Source: Streptomyces sp. NBRC 109706
GTDB taxonomy: Bacteria > Actinomycetota > Actinomycetes > Streptomycetales > Streptomycetaceae
Length of the DNA: 64,000 nucleotides
Direction of reading: 5' to 3'
Assembly: GCF_000974485.1 (NCBI RefSeq)
Contig: NZ_BBOM01000013.1
Span: 1 to 64,000 of the forward strand
In this document: positions 39,467 to 47,136 of the stretch, one piece after another
Position numbering within the stretch: position 1 is the stretch's first letter
Layout: every line of letters begins with the position of its first letter
Program-made: the position numbers and the translations under genes
The notes under the pieces: generated by a model
What the model was told of the DNA's origin: nothing
Databases searched by the model: none
The model's input: only the letters and a program-made list of their open reading frames with translations

Positions 39467-41431
39467 TCAGTCGGTCAGGGGCACGGTCGTCCGCGCCCCG
39501 TCCGGCCAGTGGACGGTGACGGTGTCCGCCGTCGGGAAGGAGACCGAGGGGGCCGGCGGCAGGCCGCCGTCCGGCCCGGTCCGCCCGAGGAAGACCGCGA
39601 CGGCGTGCAGCGGCCCCGCCCCCCGGTAGGCCGGGGTGGCGCTGTGCCGGCCGAAGGCGTTGGTGCCCTCGGAACGGTGCACGGTGACCTCGCCGTCCGC
39701 CGGGTGCAGCGGCAGTACGGCGCTGGTGAGCCCGTCGGCACGGCGCAGCACGCCGCCGTCGTCCCCGGCCGGCGCCGTGTCGTCCGCGAGCGCGTGGCCG
39801 CCGACCGACACGGGGTGGTCCCCCTGGGGTTGGGAGACGCGGACCAGCCGCACCTCCCAGGGGCCGCGCGGCACCGATGCGGTGGTGAGCCAGGGGCCGC
39901 GCCGCCAGTCGTCGCGGTCGGCCGCCTCGTCGGCCGCCCGGTCGTCCGGCCAGTGCGCGCGGTGCCGCGAGAGGGCGAACGTGTCGGTGAGCGCGAGGCG
40001 TTGGAAGGGGCTGCGGTGGGCGGGCACGCCGGCCGCGTCCAGCACGGTGACCTGCCCGTCGAGGCTGCTGCCGAGCCGGGAGTCGCCGTCCCGCTGGTGG
40101 TCGTCGCGGCGCCCGCCGGGGGGCGGGGTGGTGCCCAGCTCGGGGCCGGTGTGGGTGGTGTAGGCGTAGCGGGCGTAGAACGGGTCGTCACGTCCCGGGC
40201 GTCCCGGCGGGGTGTGGTCGGTGCCGTGGTTGGCGACGCGGACGATCCCGTCGGCCGTCGTGCCGGTGACCAGCCAGCCGGGGGCGGCCATGGCGCGGGT
40301 GAAGTCGCCGCTCTCCACCGGAAGCGGCTCCTCGGTCGCGGTCCACACCGGATGGTCGGCGGGCAGCATCAGCCCGGCGAGGCCCTTGCTGGCCCAGTAG
40401 GGCGAGGCGGGCCCCGAGTACATCTGCCGGATCGGCTCGAAGCGGCGGTGCCAGCCGAGGGAGAGGATGCCGTCCTCCTCGGTGGCGCCCCGGTCGACGA
40501 AGTGGCTGAGCAGTCCGCTGACCGCGCGCCGGGTGCGGCCGGGCGGCAGGGGGCTGGCGTCGAAGAGGGCGCCGGTCCAGAACGGGGCGGCGGCGGCGAA
40601 CCGGTAGGTGAGGGAGCGGCCCTGGAAGAGCGGCCCGCCGTCGGTGGCGACCAGGTGCTGGGCGTCCTCAAGGAAGGTCCGCAGCCGCGCCCGGTAGCGG
40701 TCGAGCAGTCCCGGCTCGGCGTCCGCACCGGAGATCCGGCAGTACCAGAGCGGGTAGAGGTGCATCGCCCAGGCGTTGTAGTAGTCGAAGTTGCGGAACT
40801 GGCCGCGCTGGTGGGCGCCGTCCGCGTACCAGCCGCCGCCGGCGTACCAGCCGTCGGTCTCGTGGATGGCGTACGCGATGTCGCCGGCCTGGTGGGGCGC
40901 GCCCACGGAGCGGAGGAAGGCGGCGACACAGCCTCGGAACCACACCCAGTTGTTCTCCGGCACCCAGGCGTCGGCGAGTTCGGAGAGCCAGTCGACGGTG
41001 CGTTCCTGGACGTCGGCCGGCAGCCGGTCCCAGAGGAGGGCGCGGGTCTCGTGCAGCCCGATGGCCACCGAGGCGGCCTCCACCCTGGCCTGCGGCACCT
41101 CGCTGGGCCGTGGCCAGGCATAGGGGTGGTCGGGGTCGGTGCCGGCGGCCAGCCCCTCGGCGTAGGGCGCGAGGAGTTCGGCGGAGCGCGGATCGTCCAG
41201 GTTGGCGCCGCCGGTGCGGAAGGCGGCCAGCAGGAAGGTGCGGGCATAGCCTTCGAGTCCGTCGCTGAGCCGGCCGGAGCGGCTGGGCGGTCCCGGCAGG
41301 TGGATCAGTGAGTTGCCTGGGGTCGCGTGCGGGCGGACCGCCGCCAGCATCCGGTCGGCGGTGTCCAGCCAGTCCTGGCGGGTCCAGCCGGTGTGCGGGG
41401 AGAGCGCCAGATCCTGGTGCTCGTTCGTCAC
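39467..41431 (-). CDS. DUF2264 protein, probable carbohydrate-acting enzyme
   Basis: A 654-residue cytoplasmic protein of the DUF2264 family. The N-terminal 400 residues look like an (alpha/alpha)6 barrel: RSGRLSDGLEGYARTFLLAAF, ENNWVWFRGCVAAFLRSVG, DGWYAGGGWYADGAHQRGQFRNFDYYNAWAMHLYPLWY in short succession, and GRSLTYRFAAAAPFW. The rest is beta-rich. Fold and context suggest a glycoside hydrolase or lyase acting on imported uronic or plant-derived sugar, but no activity is known to me. GTG 41431 overlaps the upstream permease stop (GTGA); it is the last gene of the importer operon. Confidence 0.85.
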   Translation of the reverse strand: MTNEHQDLALSPHTGWTRQDWLDTADRMLAAVRPHATPGNSLIHLPGPPSRSGRLSDGLEGYARTFLLAAFRTGGANLDDPRSAELLAPYAEGLAAGTDPDHPYAWPRPSEVPQARVEAASVAIGLHETRALLWDRLPADVQERTVDWLSELADAWVPENNWVWFRGCVAAFLRSVGAPHQAGDIAYAIHETDGWYAGGGWYADGAHQRGQFRNFDYYNAWAMHLYPLWYCRISGADAEPGLLDRYRARLRTFLEDAQHLVATDGGPLFQGRSLTYRFAAAAPFWTGALFDASPLPPGRTRRAVSGLLSHFVDRGATEEDGILSLGWHRRFEPIRQMYSGPASPYWASKGLAGLMLPADHPVWTATEEPLPVESGDFTRAMAAPGWLVTGTTADGIVRVANHGTDHTPPGRPGRDDPFYARYAYTTHTGPELGTTPPPGGRRDDHQRDGDSRLGSSLDGQVTVLDAAGVPAHRSPFQRLALTDTFALSRHRAHWPDDRAADEAADRDDWRRGPWLTTASVPRGPWEVRLVRVSQPQGDHPVSVGGHALADDTAPAGDDGGVLRRADGLTSAVLPLHPADGEVTVHRSEGTNAFGRHSATPAYRGAGPLHAVAVFLGRTGPDGGLPPAPSVSFPTADTVTVHWPDGARTTVPLTD

Positions 41432-42321
41432 TTGATGCCACCTTCGGTGAGTCCCGCGCGCCAGCGGCGCTGCAGCGGGATGAACAGCAGGATCAGCGGG
41501 ATGGTCGCCAGCGCGGAGCCGACCACGACCATTCTGGCGTAGTCCGGGTCCTGGCCGACGCCGGTGTTCCAGGTGAAGAGGCCCTGGCCCAGGGTGAAGA
41601 GGTCGTTGTTGGTGATCATCACCATCGGCAGGAAGAAGTTGTTCCAGATGGCGATGAACTGGAAGAGGAAGATGGTGAGCGCCCCGGGGCCCATCAGCCG
41701 CAGGCCGACGGAGAAGAAGGTGCGCAGTTCGCCGGCGCCGTCGATCCTGGCGGACTCCAGCAGCTCGCCGGGGATGGCGCCCGAGGAGTAGGCGCGCGCC
41801 AGATAGACCCCGAAGGGGTTGACCATGACCGGGATCAGCACCGCCCACATGGTGTCGGTCATCCGGATCTCGGACATCAGGAGGTAAAGCGGCACCACGA
41901 TGGCGGTGTTGGGGATCAGCACGCCGGCGATGACCAGGGCGTACCACTTCTCCCGGCCGCGGAACTCGAACTTGTCGAAGGCGTAGCCGGCCATCACGGA
42001 CAGCAGGGTGGCCACGGCGGCGCCGCCCAGGGCGTAGATCGCCGTGTTCAGCATCCAACGGCCGTAGAGCCCGCCGTCCCTGGAGAACAGGTCGGTGATG
42101 TTGTCCCAGACGTGGAAGCCGGCGGACGGCGCGAAGCCGTTGCTGCTGTACAGGTCGGGCAGGGTCTTGGTGACGCCGAACAACAGCCAGATCAGCGGCA
42201 TCAGGGTGTACAGCGCGGCCAGGAGACAGATCAGCGTGGCGAAGGAGCGACGCATCCACCAGGCGCGGTCGTTGGTACCCGCGCTACCCACAGTACCCAC
42301 GGGGTTTACCGGGGCGGTCAT
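41428..42321 (-). CDS. Sugar ABC transporter permease, MalG type
   Basis: A 297-residue inner-membrane protein with six helices. The EAA loop that contacts the ATPase is ELLESARIDGAGELRTFFSVGLRLMGPG (around 195-220). N-terminal RRSFATLICLLAALYTLMPLIWLLFG is the first helix. Together with the next permease and the lipoprotein it forms a CUT1-type importer for oligosaccharides. Start and stop overlap its neighbours by four bases each, typical of a tight operon. No ATPase gene is in the operon; in Streptomyces such importers share the MsiK ATPase. Confidence 0.94.
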   Translation of the reverse strand: MTAPVNPVGTVGSAGTNDRAWWMRRSFATLICLLAALYTLMPLIWLLFGVTKTLPDLYSSNGFAPSAGFHVWDNITDLFSRDGGLYGRWMLNTAIYALGGAAVATLLSVMAGYAFDKFEFRGREKWYALVIAGVLIPNTAIVVPLYLLMSEIRMTDTMWAVLIPVMVNPFGVYLARAYSSGAIPGELLESARIDGAGELRTFFSVGLRLMGPGALTIFLFQFIAIWNNFFLPMVMITNNDLFTLGQGLFTWNTGVGQDPDYARMVVVGSALATIPLILLFIPLQRRWRAGLTEGGIK

Positions 42322-43259
42322 CGCAGTGCCCTTCTGTTGGAGAGCTTGGTGACGGTGAAGGACAGCACGCCGGCCAGGACCGCGATCAGCACGGAGACGG
42401 TGGCCGCGTAGTGGTAGTCGTTGGACTGGAAGGCGGCCGTGTAGGCCAGCATGTTGGGCGTCCAGGTGGAGTTGACGTCGCTGAGGCCCGAGGACTGGAG
42501 GATGAACGGCTCGGTGAAGAGCTGGAGGGAGCCGATCATGGTGAACAGGGTCGCCACCATCACGGCGGGGAAGACCTGCGGCAGCTTCACGCGGAAGGCG
42601 ATCAGCGCCTCGCTCGCGCCGTCCAGCTTGGCCGCCTCGATGGTGCTGCGGGGGATCGCCTGGAGGGCGACGAAGATCAGCACCACGTTGAAGCCGAGGT
42701 TGCTCCAGACTGCGATGTTCACCAGGGAGAACAGCGCGGTGGCGCCGTTGAGGAAGTCGATCTCCACGCCGAAGACGTCGAGTCCGTCGATGACCGGGCT
42801 CAGCCCCGGGGTGTAGAGGTAGAGCCAGACGATCGACGCGATCAGGCCCGGCACGATGTGCGGGAGGAAGAGCACCGTCTGGAACGTCCTGCGGAACGCG
42901 GTGAGGGCGCTGTCCAGCAGCAGGGCGAAGAGCGAGGCGAACGCGATCAGCAGCGGGACGTAGATCGCGCCGTAGAGCAGCACCCGGCCGACGCCCTGCA
43001 GGAACTCCGTGTCGGTGAGCGCGCGGGAGTAGTTGTGGAAGCCGGCGAAGACCTTCTGCGGGCCGTCCCAGCCGATGCCTTCGAAGCGTTCCCTGAAGAA
43101 GCTCAGGCCGACGGCGTAGAGGATCGGGCCGACATAGGTGAAGAAGAAGAGGATGAAGAACGGGGCGAGCAGCAGAACCGGGCCGGAGCCGCGCCTGCCG
43201 CGCTTGGGGCGGGGAGGTCCGCCGACCCGAGGTGCTCGGGTCGAGGTGAGTGAGGCCAT
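42318..43259 (-). CDS. Sugar ABC transporter permease, MalF type
   Basis: A 313-residue, six-helix permease. The basic N-terminus (RPKRGRRGSG) leads to LLLAPFFILFFFTYVGPILYAVGLSF, and the EAA loop is STIEAAKLDGASEALIAFRVKLP around residue 215. The CUT1 partner of the following MalG-type gene, which it overlaps as ATGA. Substrate class is sugars; a specific sugar cannot be read. ATG 43259 is 57 bp after the solute-binding lipoprotein gene. Confidence 0.94.
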   Translation of the reverse strand: MASLTSTRAPRVGGPPRPKRGRRGSGPVLLLAPFFILFFFTYVGPILYAVGLSFFRERFEGIGWDGPQKVFAGFHNYSRALTDTEFLQGVGRVLLYGAIYVPLLIAFASLFALLLDSALTAFRRTFQTVLFLPHIVPGLIASIVWLYLYTPGLSPVIDGLDVFGVEIDFLNGATALFSLVNIAVWSNLGFNVVLIFVALQAIPRSTIEAAKLDGASEALIAFRVKLPQVFPAVMVATLFTMIGSLQLFTEPFILQSSGLSDVNSTWTPNMLAYTAAFQSNDYHYAATVSVLIAVLAGVLSFTVTKLSNRRALR

Positions 43260-43316
43260 GGGTTGTCCCAGGAGTCGGTCGGATCGGGGCGGGGGTTCAC
43301 GCGTCGACGGGACGGG

Positions 43317-44630
43317 TCAGTCGCTGGCGTTGTAGCCGCGTAGCCGCAGCTGGTCGACGGTGCCGTCCTGCCAGTCGCGCAGCGCGGCCTCCAGGCCGCC
43401 GGGCCGTCCGACCCGGGAACTGGCCGCGTCACCGAGCCGGGAGAAGCTTTCCGTCATGTCGGGGCCCCACTCCCAGGCGGGGTTGATCTCCTGCGCGGCG
43501 GGCGAGGTGACATCCGGCAGGTTCATGCCGTCGACCCACTCGTTGACCGAGCTGACCTCCTCGGCCCAGGTGTCCTGGAGGTTGACGTTGGCCGGGTAGG
43601 CCGTGCTGACCGGTGCGGCGGCGGCCACCGCGTCCGGCGAGGTGGACACCCAGCGGGCGAACTCGATGGCCGCGTCCGGGTTGGGCGAGCCCTTGGGCAG
43701 GGCCATGGTGGAGCCGCCGAAGTTGCCGGCGGTGGGTTCGTCGCCCCATCGGGGGATCGGCGCCACATCCCAGAGGCCGGCCTGTTCGGGGAGGAAACGG
43801 GAGAGGTTGGCCGCCGTCCAGGGCGCGCCGATCATGGTCAGCGACCTGCCGTTCTGCAGGTCGGTGATGTGCTTCTCCGCGTACAGCGCCTCGGCGTTGA
43901 CCAGCCCGTCGGTGATCATGCCGTCCCAGTACTGGGCCATCCGCACGGTGTCCTCGTCGGTGGTGTTGACCGTCCACTCGCCGGTGGAGGTGTCGAACCA
44001 CTCGGCCCCGGCCTGCCAGGCGAGGCTGGAGAGGAAGCCCGCGTCGTTGTGGCCGAAGGTGGTGAGGGCCGCGCTCGGCTCCAACTCCTTGACCCGCTCG
44101 GCGGTGGTGCGGAACTCGTCCCAGGTGGCGGGCGGTTCCAGGCCGTACTCCTCGAAGAGGTCGGCCCGGTAGTAGAGCACCGTGGGGGCGACGTCCTTGG
44201 GCAGCGCGTACACCTCGCTGCCGGTCGGGGAGACCTGCTCCCAGGTCCACTCCGGGTACTGGTCGGCCAGTTCGCCCACTCCGTAGTCCGTGATCGGGCG
44301 CAGCAGATCCTGTGTGATAAAGCTGTTGAGCTGCGGATACTCCACGGTCACCACGTCCGGTGCCTTGCCGGCCCGCACCGCGTTGAACATCTTCGAGTAC
44401 CCACCGTCGCCACCGCCCGGTATCAGCTGGAAGTCGACCTGGATGTCGTCGTGGGTCTCGTTGAACCGGTCCACGATCTGCTGTGAACCGGAGATCCAGG
44501 ACCAGTAGGTGATGGTGGTCGGCCCCTCGTCCGAGGCGCCGCCCGTGAGCGCACAGGAGGTGAGCAACGCACCTGTGGCGGCGCTGATCAGGATGCTCCG
44601 CAACGTTGCACGGCATCGATGAGGAAACAC
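43317..44630 (-). CDS. ABC transporter solute-binding lipoprotein
   Basis: A 437-residue extracellular sugar-binding protein of family 1. Starting at GTG 44630, the signal is FPHRCRATLRSILISAATGA followed by the lipobox LLTSC, whose Cys would be lipidated. The mature part has TITYWSWISGSQQIVDRFNE, RAGKAPDVVTVEYPQLNSFI, LPKDVAPTVLYYRADLFEE and IGAPWTAANL, standard for this fold. GTG 44630 is chosen because GGAG lies 8 nt upstream and it gives a proper signal peptide; ATG 44672 would put the palindrome operator inside the gene. First gene of the importer operon. Confidence 0.9.
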   Translation of the reverse strand: MFPHRCRATLRSILISAATGALLTSCALTGGASDEGPTTITYWSWISGSQQIVDRFNETHDDIQVDFQLIPGGGDGGYSKMFNAVRAGKAPDVVTVEYPQLNSFITQDLLRPITDYGVGELADQYPEWTWEQVSPTGSEVYALPKDVAPTVLYYRADLFEEYGLEPPATWDEFRTTAERVKELEPSAALTTFGHNDAGFLSSLAWQAGAEWFDTSTGEWTVNTTDEDTVRMAQYWDGMITDGLVNAEALYAEKHITDLQNGRSLTMIGAPWTAANLSRFLPEQAGLWDVAPIPRWGDEPTAGNFGGSTMALPKGSPNPDAAIEFARWVSTSPDAVAAAAPVSTAYPANVNLQDTWAEEVSSVNEWVDGMNLPDVTSPAAQEINPAWEWGPDMTESFSRLGDAASSRVGRPGGLEAALRDWQDGTVDQLRLRGYNASD

Positions 44631-44670
44631 AAACGGCTCCGCTTCCTTGAGTGACCGGATGACATGCACC

Positions 44671-44689
44671 ATGAACCAGGTTCGTTCAT
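44671..44689. promoter_or_regulatory. Candidate operator of the importer operon
   Basis: ATGAAC and GTTCAT form the ends of a 19-bp dyad, inside which GAACC-A-GGTTC (44673-44683) is a perfect 11-bp palindrome. It lies in the 143-bp region between the lipoprotein gene and the divergent regulator, where the regulator should bind. Confidence 0.6.
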
Positions 44690-44773
44690 GAGTCAAGAGA
44701 AGTGTGCAGAAACGTTGATGATCACCTACGAACAACCATTAAGCTCAATGATGGACCGAGAGGGGTTGCCGAG

Positions 44774-45937
44774 ATGCTCGTAGAACAACGGCATGAACTG
44801 CTGCTGCGGGAGCTACGTGTCAACGGTGCGGTGCGGGTCGCCGAACTCGCCGCGCGTTTCGAGGTGTCGGCCGGCACCATCAGACGCGACCTGGCGGAGC
44901 TGGCCGAGTCGGGACAGCTGACCAAGGTGCGCGGCGGCGCGATACTGCCGGGCGCGCGCACCGAGCCGGCAGACATCCGGCTGGAGTACGGTGCGGAACA
45001 GGGGACCAACCGGTCCGGCCAGCCCGACCAACTCGGCGCCGTCGCCGACGGGGCCGACGAGGGCCAGGCCGACCGCACCATCGGGCTGTTGGTGCCCTCG
45101 GCGACCTACTACTACCCGAGCGTGGTGGCCGGGGTGCGCACGGTGGCCAACCGGCGGCACGCCCGTATCGTCATCGGGCTGACCGACTACGACCGGCCGC
45201 GCGACATCCAGCAGATCGACGAGTTGAGCGCGTCCGGCGCCTCAGGTCTGCTGATCGCCTCGACCGGCGGGCACTATCTGCCGCAGGCCACCCTGGATCA
45301 TCTGCGGGCCACCGGGCTGCCGTTCGTGCTGTTGGAGCGGCAGCCCGAAGACCCGTACGAGCACTGCGAGTTCGTGATCTCCGACCACCGGATGGGCGCC
45401 TTCACCGCGATGCGTCGGCTGCGTCAACTCGGCCACCGTTCCATCGCGCTCTACCTCAACCGCACGCCGACCGCGCCGCTGATCCGCGAGGGGTACGAGC
45501 ACGCCGTCGAAAGCCTCGGCCTCGACCGGCGGGCGCCCGTGCTGGAGGGCGGCGGCTCGCTCCCCAGCTACCAGACCGGGGCCAAACCCTATGACCCCTT
45601 CATCGACCAGCTGTTGGCCACCGGCACCAGGGCGGCGCTGGTGCACTCGGACTACGACGCGATCGAGCTGCTGCAGCGGCTCCGCGCCAGGGGGCTGCAC
45701 ACTCCCGAGGACATGGCGCTGATCGCCTACGACGACGAGATCGCCTCGCTCGCCGAGGTGCCGCTCACAGCGGTGACCCCGGCCAAGCACCAACTGGGCG
45801 TGGTGGCCGCCCAGTTGCTGCTCGACCGGATGGACGCCCCGGCGGCGGCCGGCCCCCCGGCGACCCGCCATGTGGTGCTCCACCCGCGCCTCACCATCCG
45901 GGACTCCTGCGGAACGGGCGGGGCCGACTCGCCCTGA
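44774..45937 (+). CDS. DeoR-type helix-turn-helix fused to a LacI/sugar-binding domain
   Basis: A 387-residue regulator of mixed build. The N-terminus is a DeoR winged helix (VEQRHELLLRELRVNGAVRVAELAARFEVSAGTIRRDLAEL, about 3-43), not a LacI one, but from about residue 95 it is a periplasmic-binding-protein-like LacI sensor domain (RTIGLLVPSATYYYPSVVAGV, FVLLERQPED, AFTAMRRLRQLGHRSIALYL, ALIAYDDEIASLAEVPLTAV). It should bind the importer's sugar and release the divergent operon. ATG 44774 begins the HTH; the region before it is the shared promoter. Short linker with QPDQLGAVADGADEG is low complexity. Confidence 0.88.
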   Translation: MLVEQRHELLLRELRVNGAVRVAELAARFEVSAGTIRRDLAELAESGQLTKVRGGAILPGARTEPADIRLEYGAEQGTNRSGQPDQLGAVADGADEGQADRTIGLLVPSATYYYPSVVAGVRTVANRRHARIVIGLTDYDRPRDIQQIDELSASGASGLLIASTGGHYLPQATLDHLRATGLPFVLLERQPEDPYEHCEFVISDHRMGAFTAMRRLRQLGHRSIALYLNRTPTAPLIREGYEHAVESLGLDRRAPVLEGGGSLPSYQTGAKPYDPFIDQLLATGTRAALVHSDYDAIELLQRLRARGLHTPEDMALIAYDDEIASLAEVPLTAVTPAKHQLGVVAAQLLLDRMDAPAAAGPPATRHVVLHPRLTIRDSCGTGGADSP

Positions 45938-45982
45938 GACGGGGCCGACCCGTCCTGGGGCGGGACCGACCCGCCCCGAGAC
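45920..45982. repeat. Three 21-bp tandem repeats across the regulator stop codon
   Basis: Units 45920-45940, 45941-45961 and 45962-45982 share the core GGGRCCGACYCG and differ at about five positions each. The stop codon TGA (45935-45937) lies in the first unit. The block can form GC-rich hairpins and may be the transcription terminator. Confidence 0.6.
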
Positions 45983-46017
45983 GGCGCCAGGGCCGGGACG
46001 GCGCCACGGCCGAGGTG

Positions 46018-47136
46018 TCAGCCGCGTGGATAGCGCGTCAGCCAGACCTTGGCCGAGTCCCCCGGGCCGTGCAGCGCCGGCCCCTGGGTCATCTCCATCG
46101 AGAAGTCGTCGGCCAGCTCCAGGATCGCCGCGCGCCCCTCCAACTCGGCCAGCCAGGCGGGCGGGAGGGCCGTCTCGCCGTGCAGGGCGCCCAGCAGGTT
46201 GCCGGCGACGGAGCCCGTGGAGTCGGAGTCCCCGCCGTGGTTGACCGCCAACAGCAGGCCATGGCGGATGTCCTGGGCCACCAGCGCGCAGTAGACGCCG
46301 ATGGCCAGCGCCTCCTCGGCCGTCCACCCCTCCCCCAGCGCGGCGACCCGCTCGGGGCTCGGCAGGCCCTGGCGGACCGCGCCCAGGGCCTGCTTCAGGG
46401 CGTCGGTGGTCTCCTCGTGTCCCGGCCTGGTGGCCAGCTGCGCCAGGGCCTTCTGCACGGCGGCGTCCAACTCGTCGCCGCGCACCACCGCGTGCACGAT
46501 GGCGGCGAAGGCGCCGGCCGCCAGCATGCCGGTCGGGTGGCCATGGGTCTGCGCCGCGCACTCGACGCCGAGCTGGAAGACCAACTGCGGCTCCCAGCCG
46601 ACCAGCAGGCCGAACGGCGCGGACCGCATCACCGTTCCACAGCCCTTGGAGTTCGGGTTCTTCGGCTGTTCGACGGTGCCCATGGTGGCGTCGGCGAGCC
46701 CCGAGAGGCAGGCCCGCCCCGGGGCGCGCTGGCTGTAGAGCCATTCCTGGCGCGCCAACCAGCCGTCGTCCGGCCGGCGTTCGTCGGGGCCCCACTCGTG
46801 CTGGGTGCGGTACCAGCGGCGGTGGGCGGCGTGCACATCGGTGGGCGGATGCCAGGCGCCGGTGTCCCGGCGGACATGGGCGCGGATCAGTCCGTCCACG
46901 GTGAACAGGGTCATCTGGGTGTCGTCGGTGATGGCGCCGCGCCGCCCGTAGGCCGACACGTAGTCCGTGACGCCGTCGGGGCCGTGCGCCGCGCGTATCG
47001 AATCCAGCGAGTCGAACTCCACGCCGGCGCCCAGCGCGTCGCCTATCGCGCCGCCCAGCAGACAGCCGCGCACCCGGCTGCGGAAGTCCTGCTGGTCGGC
47101 GCGCCCCCAGAGCGCGCCGCCGACCGGGGCGGTCAC
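46018..47136 (-). CDS. ADP-ribosylglycohydrolase family protein
   Basis: A 372-residue helical, binuclear-Mg enzyme of the DraG/ARH family: FRSRVRGCLLGGAIGDALGAGVEF at the N-terminus, the metal-binding ITDDTQMTLF near residue 70, GCGTVMRSAPFGLLV, and the C-terminal NHGGDSDSTGSVAGNLLGA with the second set of metal Asps. It removes ADP-ribose from protein or another target. GTG 47136 overlaps the fbiC stop as GTGA, so translation is coupled to F420-precursor synthesis; no ADP-ribosyltransferase is in sight. All metal ligands seem present. Confidence 0.9.
   Translation of the reverse strand: MTAPVGGALWGRADQQDFRSRVRGCLLGGAIGDALGAGVEFDSLDSIRAAHGPDGVTDYVSAYGRRGAITDDTQMTLFTVDGLIRAHVRRDTGAWHPPTDVHAAHRRWYRTQHEWGPDERRPDDGWLARQEWLYSQRAPGRACLSGLADATMGTVEQPKNPNSKGCGTVMRSAPFGLLVGWEPQLVFQLGVECAAQTHGHPTGMLAAGAFAAIVHAVVRGDELDAAVQKALAQLATRPGHEETTDALKQALGAVRQGLPSPERVAALGEGWTAEEALAIGVYCALVAQDIRHGLLLAVNHGGDSDSTGSVAGNLLGALHGETALPPAWLAELEGRAAILELADDFSMEMTQGPALHGPGDSAKVWLTRYPRG

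Noticed and set aside
34631..41311. Very long plus-strand open frame of over 2,000 codons
   Set aside because: It lies antisense to GH26, acetyltransferase, kinase-like and DUF2264 genes with clear family motifs; low stop frequency in GC-rich DNA explains it.
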